The notes beneath the pieces are model-generated. The model ran no database searches. It saw only the letters and a program-made list of their open reading frames with translations, and was not told the origin of the DNA. Below are positions 1 through 11,942 of a stretch of DNA of 64,000 nucleotides, in pieces (positions within the stretch are counted from its first letter, which is position 1; each line of letters opens with the position of its first letter). The stretch spans positions 53,983,899-54,047,898 of the forward strand of contig CP136067.1 in the NCBI GenBank assembly GCA_032622095.1. Direction: 5' to 3'. This stretch comes from Siphonodentalium dalli. Lineage: Eukaryota; Mollusca; Scaphopoda; Gadilida; Siphonodentaliidae. The position numbers and the translations under genes are program-made.

Positions 1-116
1 ACAATGAATAGGTGATTAAATAGTGATACCGCTGCTGTTTTAAGGTGTTTTTGCAATGTCCAATAAATAGGCGGATCGGAATAGTATCCATCATTCACAA
101 TTTCCATCATCATCTA

Positions 117-2928
117 AGGCCTAAAAAAATTATACGTTTGTTTCCGCTAACCCGACCGACCCTATTTTAAACCGCCGACTCTAAACTTTTTATTTTGAGA
201 TATTTTTTTTAAATATCTAAATCTCTATTATATTGGGAAGAAAACCAACATTGATATTTTTGTTGTTGGTAATTAAAACAAATTAGGCATAATTCCATTG
301 TAATTTGTAATTATTATTAATTAATTTGTTGGAATTACCGGCAGACGAGTGTGCAAGACATACTTCCGGTATCGTTTCGCTATGAAATTGTCAAAGCGTA
401 TGAAATAACTGCGGTACGTTTTTTCATTCAAAATTTATTTGAACTTTGACAAAACATATCTATATCCGAGAATGGGTTAATCCATTAGTTATTGATGACT
501 TCACCACTAGAATATTAATACATTAACTATTTAACCACAGCTTAACATTTATTTCTACGAACATTTCATATTGGTACGTTGAATAGTGTCAAATAATGTC
601 ATTATAATGAACAAGTTTCCCATTTTCGTGGTACATATACATCGTTTTTATCATAGTCATAATGGGCTTCAGTGCAGCTTTAAACCTTCAGGTCTAACAA
701 ATATAGGGTTTCCACTTATCTAATTGAATTCAATTTTATTGAATTTAGAACAAATATTTTTTTAAAAGCAAACTTTTTTTCAAAGTTATTAATTCTTTTT
801 TAGAAATTAGAAGCTCGGTGACTCACACCAATACACGTCCTCCAAAAGCCTCAGTAATTCATCTTAGAAGATTCCTCCTAGCTACTTAACTCAGCTTGGG
901 CTATTGAGTTTTTGACAAATGTTCACAAACAGTCAGTTTCATATTTTTACCACGAAATTTTCCTAAAAATTCCACCACATACTATTATTCCGCAGTCCGC
1001 ACGTATGTTTATTGGGCACTCATGAGTGGTGTCGTATGCGCCGCATGCACCAGAATACGTCTGCAACCGCCCCCCCCCCCCCCCCCCCCCACAATAATAA
1101 TATACAGTATATATAAGCCCACCCACCACCCATAGTGTCTTATGCGCCAGTGGCTCTGGGAATATGCGCCGCAACCGCCCACAATAATCTCCTATATATT
1201 TTGAGAACTACGTAAATATATGTGTATATTTGTCCTCTATAGACTCGAAAACGGCTGCACCGATTGGGCTCAAACTTCCCATCTAAGGATAAAAACCCAC
1301 GGGAATGGTCGTCGCGGCGTTTTGGAGAAGCTCAGAGCACCCATTCTCCACTCTGTTACAAAAAATGGCACTGTGGGGTTAACGCTCCTTATATCTTCCA
1401 TATTTGGGTTCGTTAACCGGTTAACGCTCTTTATTCCCTTCGGCTTTCGCATACGGCTTTTGTTTACGTTATCGCTCGAAATGGAACTCGCTTCTGTGTG
1501 ATTCTTACGTACTTAGGGCTTCCTAGGAACGGGGGACATTTTCATCGGGTCAGTTTTTCCGCCCGAGGTGATCTTCACCTTGAAACGGGTACCCACAAAT
1601 GATATATATGTGTGTGTCCTTTATAGACTCGAACCGATTGAGCTCAAACTTGCTACCTACAGGAAGTGTCATGGACGGGTTAAATTGTGACCCCGACTTG
1701 ACCTTGAAAATGATCAATTCAGGGTCAAATTGAAAAACAAAATTTAAAAAGCCAGTAAATTAAAAAGGCACAATTAACTAATTAAATTTAAAAATTAATT
1801 ACAAAAATAAATTACAAAAATAAATTAAAAAAATAAAAATTGTCATGTTTCTGACGATTGCCGCCAGTGGCGGGCTAACCTGCTAGTAATATATAATGTA
1901 TCTTATGCGCCATAGAGTGTCTGCAACGGCCCACAATAATAATATATATAAGCGCCCGCCGACCATCCCATCCACCACACATAGTGTCTTATGCAGAATG
2001 CTAGTGACTTCGTCCCAAAATGGCGACCTCGTTCCGATTTTATGGGTGATCTCGTCCCAGTCGTCGGTGATGTCGTCCCAGTGTTGATAACAAAGTAAAC
2101 ATACGTGTCACGTGAACTCTGGTCAACGTTTATACCCAAAACAGTGTAGTAAACAAGTCATGATATTAAATAATATATTTTATTTATGAAGTATCAGTTT
2201 ATACGATCTTAAATTAAAAACAACCACCGGGACGACATCACCGGGACGAGATCACCGACAAACGGCGACAAGTGGGATGAGGTCACCTCTTCGGGACAAA
2301 AATTGGTGGGATGAGATCGCAGTGGGACGAAGTCACTGGTCACCCTTATGCATCTGCGGCCCCGGGAATATGCACCGCAACTGCCAACAATAATGTGGGG
2401 AGTTTGATGCAGAAGTGAAACCTGCGTTGCGGATATGTTATAAAACAGTATATATCCGACGAAAAAACGTTATTGTCCCATTTTAGCTTTGTTATATCTC
2501 CTGCCAACAATAATGTGGGGAGTTTGACGCAGAAGTTAAACCTGCATTACGGAAATGTTATAAAACAGTTACCCCGATCTGTGCCAAATGCACTGCTTCC
2601 GGTTTGACCCCAGTTGTCGAAAGACCCTACGGGAAGTGAACGTTACAATAATTACAGTGTATATATATATCTGACTATAAAATGAAAGTTATTGTTCCAT
2701 TTTAGCCTTGTTATATCTCCCTGAGATTGTGTTTTTGTTATATCTTTATGGGATAAGCAAATTAGCAATAATATGGCCTGTAATGTCTAAAATTTCCTTA
2801 AATATGACACAGTGAATTGCATCCTGAAAAAATAAAAAAATAAAAGAAAAAAAAAAGATTTGCCTACCTACCTACCCAATTTTTTTTCAGTCCGTTAGCG
2901 GAAACAAACGTATATTTTTTTTAGGCCT
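117..2928. mobile_element. TIR-bounded element, about 2.8 kb, non-autonomous
   Basis: The ends are inverted repeats of about 38 bp with a few mismatches: the left end begins AGGCCTAAAAAAATTATACG and the reverse complement of the right end begins AGGCCTAAAAAAAATATACG. Both continue into the same GTTTGTTTCCGCTAAC motif. No transposase frame is visible inside. The interior is AT-rich and holds repeated modules: a TATGCGCC/CCCACAATAATA motif near 1030, 1150, 1900 and 1990, a motif on ACTCGAA..CCGATTG at 1240 and 1627, and a duplicated block on CCAACAATAATGTGGGGAGT at 2385 and 2504. A C homopolymer lies at 1070-1090. I could not settle the target duplication. It looks like a non-autonomous DNA transposon. 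Confidence 0.6.
2003..2337. repeat. Foldback nested in the 117-2928 element
   Basis: AGTGACTTCGTCCC at the left is matched by GGGACGAAGTCACT at the right. Between them, further GTCCCAG/CTGGGAC-type blocks are arranged head to head around an AT-rich centre near 2150. The short motif GATSTCGTCCC recurs several times, so each arm is itself a run of degenerate repeats. Confidence 0.6.
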
Positions 2929-4694
2929 AATCATCAAAACGTATAAGCTGTATACTGGTTATGTAATTAATTAAGCCGTCTGCTTTGTTCGTGATAGAAG
3001 AGCAGTTCTTAACTCAGTGGTTACGCAATGTGTGTCATTAAATGTATCCCTGGCTTAACTTCATAAAAGATTTGAATACAATAGATATTCACCAGTTAAC
3101 ACCTTACTTTAATAAGCCATTGTTAGCGGCCGTGGTCCGTGCGCATGGTCCGACGTGAAATCCCGTCGTATTTTATATTAATGTTTTATAAATTGATCTG
3201 CCTGTGTGTTATGTGATATGTGATGATATGTTCGTATAATATTGATTTTAAAGTTGTTTTTGTGTTGTTTTAATTATGTTTTCATTCTGAGTATAACAAA
3301 TAAAGTTTAAAACAAATATGTTAGTCATTAATTGTGAACCGACCAGAAAACGATGATTTAATTTGGCCAAATTGTTTTTAATTTGGCCAATAAACATTTG
3401 GCTAAAGTTTTTTTCATTTGGCTAATAAAATTTTCATTTGGCTAAACTTTTGGCTAAAGTTTTTTTCGGTCCAGCGTGAACACTGCCTGGTACTAGTAGT
3501 TATCGTTGCCTATTGTCTGTTTTTGAATACCAACACATACACCATTGTATGTCTATCATATTCGATGTTTGAAACATAACTAATTTCTCTTTTCTAGTTT
3601 CCTATTTTCGTGTTATCAAATTGACAATCGTAATAAAATGGTTCAACGCAGGCCTTTTTTCCAGGCGCAGCTATGCCCGAGAATCAAAACACTTTTGTTT
3701 TTGGCCTAACTGTTACACACAATACGGTTATAATAGTTATAATACCGTAATTTTCGGTGGATAACACGACTTAAACACATGTAACTCAAAGATGGAGTAA
3801 AATCCCAGCCCATTGAGGTCCATTTCTCAGTCTCAGGTAAGTTGAAAATTCAGATAACAACGGAAGCATTCCAGCCATCGACAAAACTTCGACGGAAAAA
3901 CGGTAATGAAACACCCAAGGATGGATAGGTATCTAGTTGTAATTCAATAAATAAAATAAAATAATTAATACCAAATCAATGTGTCCGTGTTATCATTCCC
4001 ATATTGAGCTACCAGTACGGTACTACCACAATGAAGAGACAATGAGCCTATGGTAACCAACACGGGTGATTACCGCTCATTTACTGTACACGTGTTTTAT
4101 ATAAATCAGCAAATTATTTAGAGTTATCCTCCCTCTTTCATAAATGCGCTGACTGGTAGAGGGGAGGTAATTTGCATGTTAAGCTAATAGTTAGGTCGCC
4201 GCGATGTCGCTGATTTACTACGGGTTTTCAGCCGTTTATCGATCAACTGAGTGTACAAAACGTCGGAAAAACTTGATAACTATTCAATAAACCCGATGGT
4301 ATTATATTCCTGTCTGCAATTGGGAATTTGGTGGTTGAAAATTGGGAATAAAGGTGCCTTTTTCCCATTGGGAATGGGGCCGAATACCGGACCCTGACAC
4401 ATAAAAAAAATCCCCGAGTAAGGTAGATAAAATGGACATGAAATTGGAGACTTGTGAATTTGAAATTTTTATAGACATCCCTGAAAATATATAAATTGAT
4501 GATTTTACCTGATTTTACCAAATTTTCCCCAATTTATTTCCCGAAAGTCACCAATTTCCCTTGTATCGTTTTTGGTATGTTCTTTATGAAGGGTTTATAT
4601 ACTTATTCCTGACAAAAAATATTCTGTAATTAGTTCAGGGTTTGGCATTATTTTCACATAATGCACTGGACTACATATAGGACAGTTTGTTTAC
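2929..4694. other. Non-coding stretch downstream of the chromobox exon
   Basis: No gene is supported here. At 3355-3470 there is a run of ATTTGGCTAA/ATTTGGCCAA motifs. I looked on the minus strand for a chromoshadow-domain exon that would continue the chromobox gene and did not find one. The region may be the next intron of that gene. Confidence 0.4.
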
Positions 4695-4863
4695 CTTGCT
4701 GATTGTAGCTGTTTTAACATCTGGTTTTTTCTTTTTTTGAGGTCCATCATCTTCTTTGGCTTTTCTTTTCTTCTCACCTTCTTTCTTTTTCTTTTGACTT
4801 TCAAATTCAGATATTAAGTCGGGGCAATCCAGGTTCTCATCCGGTTCCCACGTATTTTCAGAG
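4695..4863 (-). CDS. HP1/CBX chromobox protein, exon with chromodomain C-terminal half and hinge
   Basis: This exon supplies residues 46 (last base) to 102 of a heterochromatin protein 1 family member, a nuclear reader of methylated histone H3K9. What is visible: a 3' splice site (TTGGGTGCTTTCAG) directly before the exon, then SENTWEPDENLDCPDLISEF, the hallmark C-terminal half of HP1/CBX chromodomains, then a strongly basic hinge rich in KKKK and KKRK blocks. The exon ends at AGCAAG followed by GTAAAC, a good donor. It is 169 nt long and enters in phase 2. It joins exactly to the exon at 11800-11936 (AA plus C gives Asn46). The lysine-rich hinge fits the nucleic-acid-binding linker of HP1. 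The chromoshadow domain expected next was not found and probably lies beyond the left edge. The alternative is a retained fragment, but intact splice sites and frame argue against that. Confidence 0.9.
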
Positions 4864-6287
4864 CTGAAAGCACCCAATATATTTATTGTACGCTACAGAA
4901 AAGGCAATGCCATAAAAAAAGGCAGAGAAGCCAATATATTTCGTGCAACTCTAAATCAATGCTGTCGAAGAACGAAAGTGTCAATAACACTGTAACTCAA
5001 CTTGGGGACAATTTCAGTGTTCAGGGTTCTTGCACCAATTTTGAAATGAAATTCAAGGAATTTCCAGGAGTATTTGGGGACAATTTTCCAGGAGCACAAT
5101 ACTAAATATTCAAGGGTTTTCCAGGAGTTAAATATAGCGGTACACATACTTGATTATGGGCTCTGGTTTCCTTGAAGCATGGGTTTAATTATTGATGTTA
5201 TATCATATTTAGATATTCATACACATACTTGCACCTGTACAACTAAACATAAAGGTAAGTTTAAGCAGATATTATTTGGCAATCACATGTATAATATGTA
5301 TAATACATGTATGTCAGGCTTTCCGCTAGTAGGGCAGGGGGTCCCTTTAAGGGTCCCATCCCCCCAGCCAATTTTTTCCCCTTCTGTCATACCACAGGAC
5401 ATATTCCATATGTATAAAGATGTTTACTTCTCAATTTTGTTAAGAAATATAAATAGTTGTCAACTTTATTTGAAATTCTAGTGAGAATACACACTCGGAC
5501 CAATCTAACACTAAAAGTTGGATGTCAGTATGTCTGTAGGCCAGAGCTAACTTTCAACGTGCAGGGTTGATGTGTTCCATTTAGAATATAGAGTACACTT
5601 TATTTAGTTTTTACTGAAATGCTCCGTATTCTGAACGAGCACACACAGCTATGCACGTTGCATGCTAGCTCCAACCTGCAGACACAGTAGATGAACTGAG
5701 GAAGTGATCAAACCCGTCATCACTAGAACACATGCTTTGGAGTCCGCTGGTTACGTTGCTGCGGTTAGGTTACGAAAAATGACTATCGATAATTTAATCA
5801 TACCCACTGATTCTATCTTCATGTCGTAAAATATATATATCACTCCATTTTTTTCAAAGCATCCTTCATTGCTTCCAACCTGCTAATCGTCTATCTGCCG
5901 AGTATTATATTCCGGCACGTTATGCATCCGAACTATCTGCCGAGTCTTGAATAGTAAGTCGTTTAACTTCAACGGGCGCGTTTCCGTATACTGGGAACAA
6001 CGCATGGCCTTCACCACCGGGGACATTAACCTGGCAATTAATTTTTATCTAATAAATTTTCTTGGTTTTAAAGTTATTGCGGTTGATAGCATAGTAACTC
6101 GGGTAGCAAATGGATGCAAAACGATTAGCAAATCTACTCTCTGATTCTTCTATTGGCCGATACAACAAAAGTAGGTCCACTAGTGTTTCCACGACATTGA
6201 AAACATTGACTGCATTTCCCCCTCGGCAGATACAGGACCCCAAAACCTGACGGAAAGCCTGAATATGTACTGTTTGTTGATGACTGT

Positions 6288-6497
6288 CTAAAGTGGACAC
6301 TTCCCAAGGGCTAGCAGACAGTGGTGACATGAGGATTGATATTGTGGACATTGATTGCAAGATGTTTGTTGTTTTGTCCGCTTATTAATGTGCGATTTCG
6401 ATGCATGTTCGCCCATATTGGACACGTCAATGTTTTTTAAACAAAGGTGACATCTTGCCACGAAGGTGTTACCACCTACCTGTACTGCACTCAGCAA
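6288..6497 (-). pseudogene. BED-type zinc finger remnant of a transposase-like protein
   Basis: The minus-strand frame holds ARCHLCLKNIDVSNMGEHAS followed by KSHINKRTKQQ. This is a C-x2-C ... H-x4-H finger of the kind at the N-terminus of hAT-like transposase and related BED proteins, where a SNMGxxAxxSH pattern is common. The frame then decays: the serine-rich linker expected next appears in another frame (SMSTISILMSPLSASP), indicating a frameshift near 6370. No catalytic domain follows. It lies in the chromobox intron and is best read as the dead 5' end of a DNA transposon coding region. Family assignment is by eye. Confidence 0.5.
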
Positions 6498-7789
6498 TGG
6501 GTCAGACTTCCAGTTATAATTTGCATTTGCCGCCCGGCATAATTATATCTGCTTCAGCAATTTCATTGAATTTTGTAGATAGTACTGACAATTTGTTTGT
6601 GTACTAGATAATTCACATAGTTAGACATTTCCATTGGCTGGATAGAGAAGTCAATTGGAAATTAGCCAATCAGAGACCTGTTAACATTATCAAAAAAACA
6701 GCTAGACTTCCAACTTTGCGTTACCGTAAAACCGGTGAATTTCGAAGGAATTATTTCCCAAATTCTGTGATCGTTTCAATCCAGCATTTTCAAGGAGGGG
6801 GGATTGTATTCAAGGGTTATCCAGGGCCTTGAAAATTGATAATTTATTTCAAGGGTTTTCCAGGACCTGCGGGTAGGGTTGCCACGACTATGAGTTTTCA
6901 TAATCGACCGTTATAATCGACGGTTAGTTGATTATCGTTCAAATATGCAGCCCATATTACACGGGCCCAGGTAAACGCGTGATAACTGCAAAATTACAAA
7001 GACAAGCCTACCCACGGGAACCAGGGTTGCTAATAAGTACTGGTACCGGTATCGAAACCGACAGTAATCAGGAATTAAATCGGTACCGGTTCTGATGTCG
7101 AGTACCGACCGTTCTCTGTACTGATTGTTGATTTCTATTATATACCTCTTTAACGAATATAAAGGGTTAATTAAGCAGCTCAACATAACGCCAAACACAA
7201 CTACGATGGGTTAACGTGATATCGTCAGATCATTCAAACATCAAAGGCACAGTATGCCGCACTATGACAACTTGTCATGAAATTGATATAATGCATGCAT
7301 TGTGTGGGCGCAAAAGTGCCAAACACCCAAATTACCATCCATGGATATATATGATGCCATGGATGTTGACACTAGAACTCGAGTGACAGGATATTTGTGA
7401 GTTGTGACTTGTGAGTCATGACATGGAGGCATGGGCAACCAGGGCAGAGTTTCCAGACGTATTATGACGTAATGATTCTTATGATCACATGAGTGACATC
7501 TTTTGAGTTTTATTTTCCCTTGTTTTAACTTTTATTGTGATATAAAGTTGTCAAAGACACAAAGTGTATTTGACTATTTTCTCTTAAAATCTATTTCAAA
7601 TTTTCGAACTAGCCAACTACAACTAGGCTTACTGGAAACGACTTTGGTTTCATTGGGTGACATCATTTATGAAATTACAACATGCGAGTAATATGGCCGA
7701 TTAGTGAGTTCTCTGATTATCTATATGAAGTTGGTTGATGATCAGATGAGGGATGTGGACTGCACGTTGTACACAAGGATTTAGTAAAG

Positions 7790-8665
7790 CAAAGGGCCAT
7801 GTTTTTTTGCCAAATTACCACAAAATGACCTGTTCCCATCAATATGTCAATGTCAACAGCCATGACAAATTTTATAATGATCCGATCAAAGGTACGACAT
7901 GCAGCCAGTGCCAAAGGATTTCGTCATGCAAGGAGTAAAATTCAAGATGGCTGCCAGTGGCCATGTTTAATGGCCGAATGACCCCAAAATGATATGTCAA
8001 TGTCAACAGCCATGACAAATTTCATAATAATCTTACCAAAGTTAAGACCTGTAGCCAACAGCCATAGAGATATGGCTGCCCGTGCCGGTGGCCATGTTTT
8101 ATGGCCGAATACTTATAACCCCAAAATGACTCGCTCCCATCTACATGTCAATATCAACAGCCATGACAAATTTTATAATGATCTGATCAAAGGTACGACT
8201 TGTAGCCATGCCAAAGGATTTAGTCATGCAAAGAGTAAAATACAAGATGGCCACTGGCGGCCATGTTTTATGGCCGAGTGACCCAAAAATGACTCGTTCC
8301 CATCTTCATTTCAATGTTAACATCCATGACAAATTTCACGATTATCCAAGAAAAGGCACGACATGTAGCCCATGCCAAAGAGTAGAATTCAAGATGGCCG
8401 GCAGCGGCCATGTTTTATGGCTGAATTACACCAAAATGACTCATTCTCATCTACATATCACTAGTAGCAACCACGACAAATTTCATGATGATCAGACAAA
8501 CAGTATGGCCTGTAACCCGTGCTAATGGATTGAATTTTGAAATCAAAGATGGCCGCTGGCAGTCATGTTTTTTGGGGAATGATCCCAAAATGACTCTTTC
8601 CCATCTACATGTAAACAGCCATGACAATTTTCATAATGATCTGACCAAAGGTACAACATGTAGCT
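7790..8665. repeat. Degenerate satellite, about 130-168 bp unit, six copies
   Basis: The motif GGCCATGTTTTATGG or a close variant recurs near 7798, 7962, 8092, 8260, 8408 and 8563. Each copy is followed by CCAAAATGACTC, CATGACAAATTT and a GGTACGACATGTAG-like stretch in the same order. Several copies carry AAGATGGCCG, which resembles a YY1 core. Overlapping open frames here are by-products of the repeat, not genes. Confidence 0.8.
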
Positions 8666-9646
8666 CGTGCTACTGGAAATTGTTGAGTTTTCTGATCACA
8701 TACGCACGACGGATACCAAGCCATGACAATCGCTCAAATTTTACAAGTAAAGTTGAGCTGAAAATGCCAATATCAATGGTTGATTCATAATTTCTCTTGC
8801 ATTCTTTTTAATATATTAATGTAACCTGATGAAGGATTTAACTACATGGTTTAAATTCCAACTCCTATGATTAAAATAGCTGTCAGATCCCTTTCTCATC
8901 TCAAATATGTATATAAATCTGGGGCATACAATATTTGGAAATATGTGTTGTATATCAATGTGTTTAAGATAGAGAATAAATTGTTTATACCAAATATTAA
9001 CCAGTCATATATGTCTATTTCATTCATAAAATATTTAGCTCATTATAAGGCCACACAAAGTCAATCTTTCGGTTCTCTATTAATTCCCTGTGCGACACTC
9101 CAAGAAACTGATATGGCTCTATAACAAAGTTACCAAACCTTGCAAAGCAAATGCCACTATAATATATCATAATATTCTGTTGAACCAAATGATATTTCAA
9201 TTCAGTCTCAGTTTATGAAATTACAGGTTGATATTTTAAGCGTGACAGTGTAATTCTATCAGACTGCTACCAATAGACTGATACAGTCAATTGAAATATC
9301 ATACCACCTTATCCTATGAGCAAGACCTGGACTATAATTGTGTATACAAGTATAGAAAATACATTATAAATTTATAACCACCCAAACCTCTGGATCTATA
9401 TCTACTACGCATATTATACATGTGTATATCGCAATACATGTATATATTATATATGTTACAATTTGAGGCTTGACTAGATGACACGGTTTTATCGCATTAA
9501 CGACCTGTGCAGTCCCACTTTTAGCGTCATGCACAGGAATATCAGAACTTCGACTGTCAGCCATTTTTTCAAGTTAAGATGAAAGATAGTCAGCATATTT
9601 GTGAATCATATCTAGTAACTTGTCAACCTCGGATCTGACTTTAGTC

Positions 9647-10441
9647 TAGGGCTTCACGGTTTTTCGGTATTTAGTCATACCGCGGTTTTATTTGTAATAC
9701 CATGTAGTCGGTATTGGATTTCTTGAATAGTCGGTATACCGCTGCACACTATATTTTCTTCTTTTAGTCGGTTTTACGACAGCAAATGTCAATAAAATGA
9801 ATATTCTGAGGCACTAAAGCGTGCCTGTAAGTAATAAACGAGAACCAGCGAGACAAAACCAGAACCAGCGAGCTGAAATGAGAACCAGCGAGACGAGACG
9901 ATAACCAGCCAGTCGGGTAACTGCAGCAAAGTGCGAAAATCAATTATCACAAAGGCAGTGCCAACACATTGTCATTGTACGCTGATGGATGTGTGTTTAT
10001 AGTCGTCTTATATGCAGCTCAAATTAGTGTACACAAAGAAGACCATGGTCGCCATCCATACAATTACGAAATGTAAACTATACTCTCACCATTGTTTCCG
10101 TGCTAATGTTTATCCACCATCGAGACACCACAGATAAATACGTATTGCTTGGGGACCTTTTTAGTATAAACTGGACTTAAATCCCCTCTTTGTATATACT
10201 TGTTTGTTTTTTACATAAGCGACATTGTTAAGATCACAAGCGACATGCATTGCGTTGTCCTCTTTTCGCGTGTCCGCGTGACACTGCATTCACACGTGAA
10301 TATTGAATTTCGTACTGCATGTTCCAAAGGATCTTAACTAGCGAAATGTTTGGACATTATTCGTGATAGTATTTAGTCATACCGCGGTATTGAAATTAAT
10401 ACCGTTGTCAGTACTGTGAAGGTGGATACCGTGAAGCTCTA
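9647..10441. mobile_element. hAT-type MITE, 795 bp
   Basis: The left end is TAGGGCTTCACGG and the inverted right end reads TAGAGCTTCACGG. The 8 bp flanks are CTTTAGTC (9639-9646) and ATTTAGTC (10442-10449), a 7/8 match as expected for hAT target duplications. Both subterminal regions carry the palindromic motif ATACCGCGGTAT. No transposase is encoded. A GAGAACCAGCGAGACRARAC repeat lies at 9840-9910. It sits in the chromobox intron. Confidence 0.7.
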
Positions 10442-11799
10442 ATTTAGTCCACATTGTATTCTTGAACCACGGCTTATCAACATGTTGATCGAGGTTGGAT
10501 TCTAATGTTATCAATGTTTCAACCTGAGGAGTTGCATGTCTGTGTCTTAAAGTTCTTATAATATATCCATGAAAAGTTTCAAACATTTTTGGCAGTGACA
10601 AATGTCTGGAATTGATTTCTGAAGATGTGGGTCGATATACCGGTACCACAGTATGTTGACCAATGAATCAATGAATGATTTCCCATGGATCTCCATGGAT
10701 GTCCACCCAACCTTTTCGTTTTCAATACAGCCTATGATGTTGTTGAAAAGTTTGTATTTTTGTTCCCCGATGCAATGTTATCATAATTCTTGGGTAGATT
10801 TGGAACCTTTTTGGCCATCAGAATTTGGAATGCGTTTGGCACAGTTTGGTGTATCGTCGTGCACAACAAATTGAATATACCTGCCAAAAGCATCCACCAG
10901 ATCTGAAATCTTCGCTTGCATGAAAACTTTTTGGAATGTTGAATGATCGTTTCTGTTCTGCGCAATGTTGCACGAAACTGGGAATTTTGCGACGTCGGCG
11001 TCTATCCTGACCTCACCGTGGCCAGCCTCCCCCGGCATAATTGTAGATAAAGATCACTTAATGTGCTTGTGTCATCGAAGTCATCTATGATAGTCCAGTC
11101 GACTAAAACCTTTTTGTTTAAGACAATTTTTATCGACACAAGTTTTGGCATTTTATAATTCACGAGGTAAACATTGCAAAAGGTGAACGTCCAGTAGTAA
11201 ACGAACCCGGTTTATTGTCGTGCAACAGATCGAATTACGAGTGTCATAAAGCCATACCTGTCGCGATTAAACTCAATGAGGCCGAAACATTCGGGTTATG
11301 GGCAAGTTGGTGCATGATAACGGCATTATACCAACTGAAATCACCTCTGAATTGGTCTGTTTTCGCCAATTCCTAAATATAAACTAGTAACGCGGAAGTA
11401 GCCGAAAAGTTGCGGGAAACATACTCTCTGTATTTCGTACCGTTTTACCACTATAATGCTTTGCCGGTATCGATCGTCAGTATGATCGTCGCGATTGATT
11501 TGGGGGTTTCAAAAATTAAAAAAATCCATGCGGGGAGTCTTGGGACCATGCGCGCGCGCCTGATAACCAAAACATTAAGTTTTTGTGGCCTAATGGACTG
11601 GATGCAACATTTAGCTCACAAACAACAAAAGTAAGAAAGGTACGACAGATGGACAGAGCCCATTTCTATATCCCCGGCCAAACTTCATTTGCGGGCGATA
11701 AGTATAAAAAAGTAGCCACACAACTTTAACAATCAGAAATATCTTTTTTTTACAAGCAGAACTCAGCACTGGCAGACATGAGATCGCCAAATATCTTAC

Positions 11800-11936
11800 T
11801 TCGGGTATCCTTTCCACTTTAGAAGATACTCTTTCTTCCCGTTGCGCATGCGACTATCCACAACCTTCTCAACGGTGTACTCTTCCTCTTCTTCACCGGA
11901 TTCCCCCGTATCCTTCTTCATCGTCTTGCTAGCCAT
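11800..11936 (-). CDS. HP1/CBX chromobox protein, first coding exon
   Basis: Encodes residues 1-45 plus two bases of codon 46 of an HP1 family protein. An acidic N-terminal tail (GESGEEEEEY) is followed by the first half of the chromodomain: YTVEKVVDSRMRNGKKEYLL, then KWKGYP. The three aromatic-cage positions of HP1 chromodomains are occupied: Tyr20, Trp41 and Tyr44. The acidic patch directly before the first cage residue is also typical. The exon ends at a GTAAGA donor, and joining to 4863-4695 restores a continuous chromodomain. The chosen start is ATG at 11936-11934. An in-frame ATG two codons upstream (11942) is an alternative. The sequence before the ATG (TTTTCATTGTCATGCAG) could also be a 3' splice site, in which case a 5' UTR exon lies further right. 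Joined length seen is 102 residues, so the protein is incomplete in this window. Confidence 0.9.
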
Positions 11937-11942
11937 CTGCAT

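Larger units (their letters stand above)
4864..11799 (-). other. 6.9 kb intron of the chromobox gene
   Basis: Bounded by donor GTAAGA (11799-11794) and acceptor TTTCAG (4869-4864). It contains no exon I can support. It is filled with repeats: short CCAGGAGT/AAGGGTTTTCCAGG fragments near 5050-5130 and 6840, a BED-finger remnant at 6288-6497, a satellite at 7790-8660 and a hAT-type MITE at 9647-10441. Confidence 0.8.

Noticed and set aside
2929-4694. Chromoshadow-domain exon of the chromobox gene
   Set aside because: I searched the minus strand for the expected motif pattern and splice sites and found none.
10377-11038. Three overlapping minus-strand frames (77-90 codons) that might be a decayed transposase
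   Set aside because: They share no motif with families I can name, and the 5' part overlaps the end of a hAT-type MITE.
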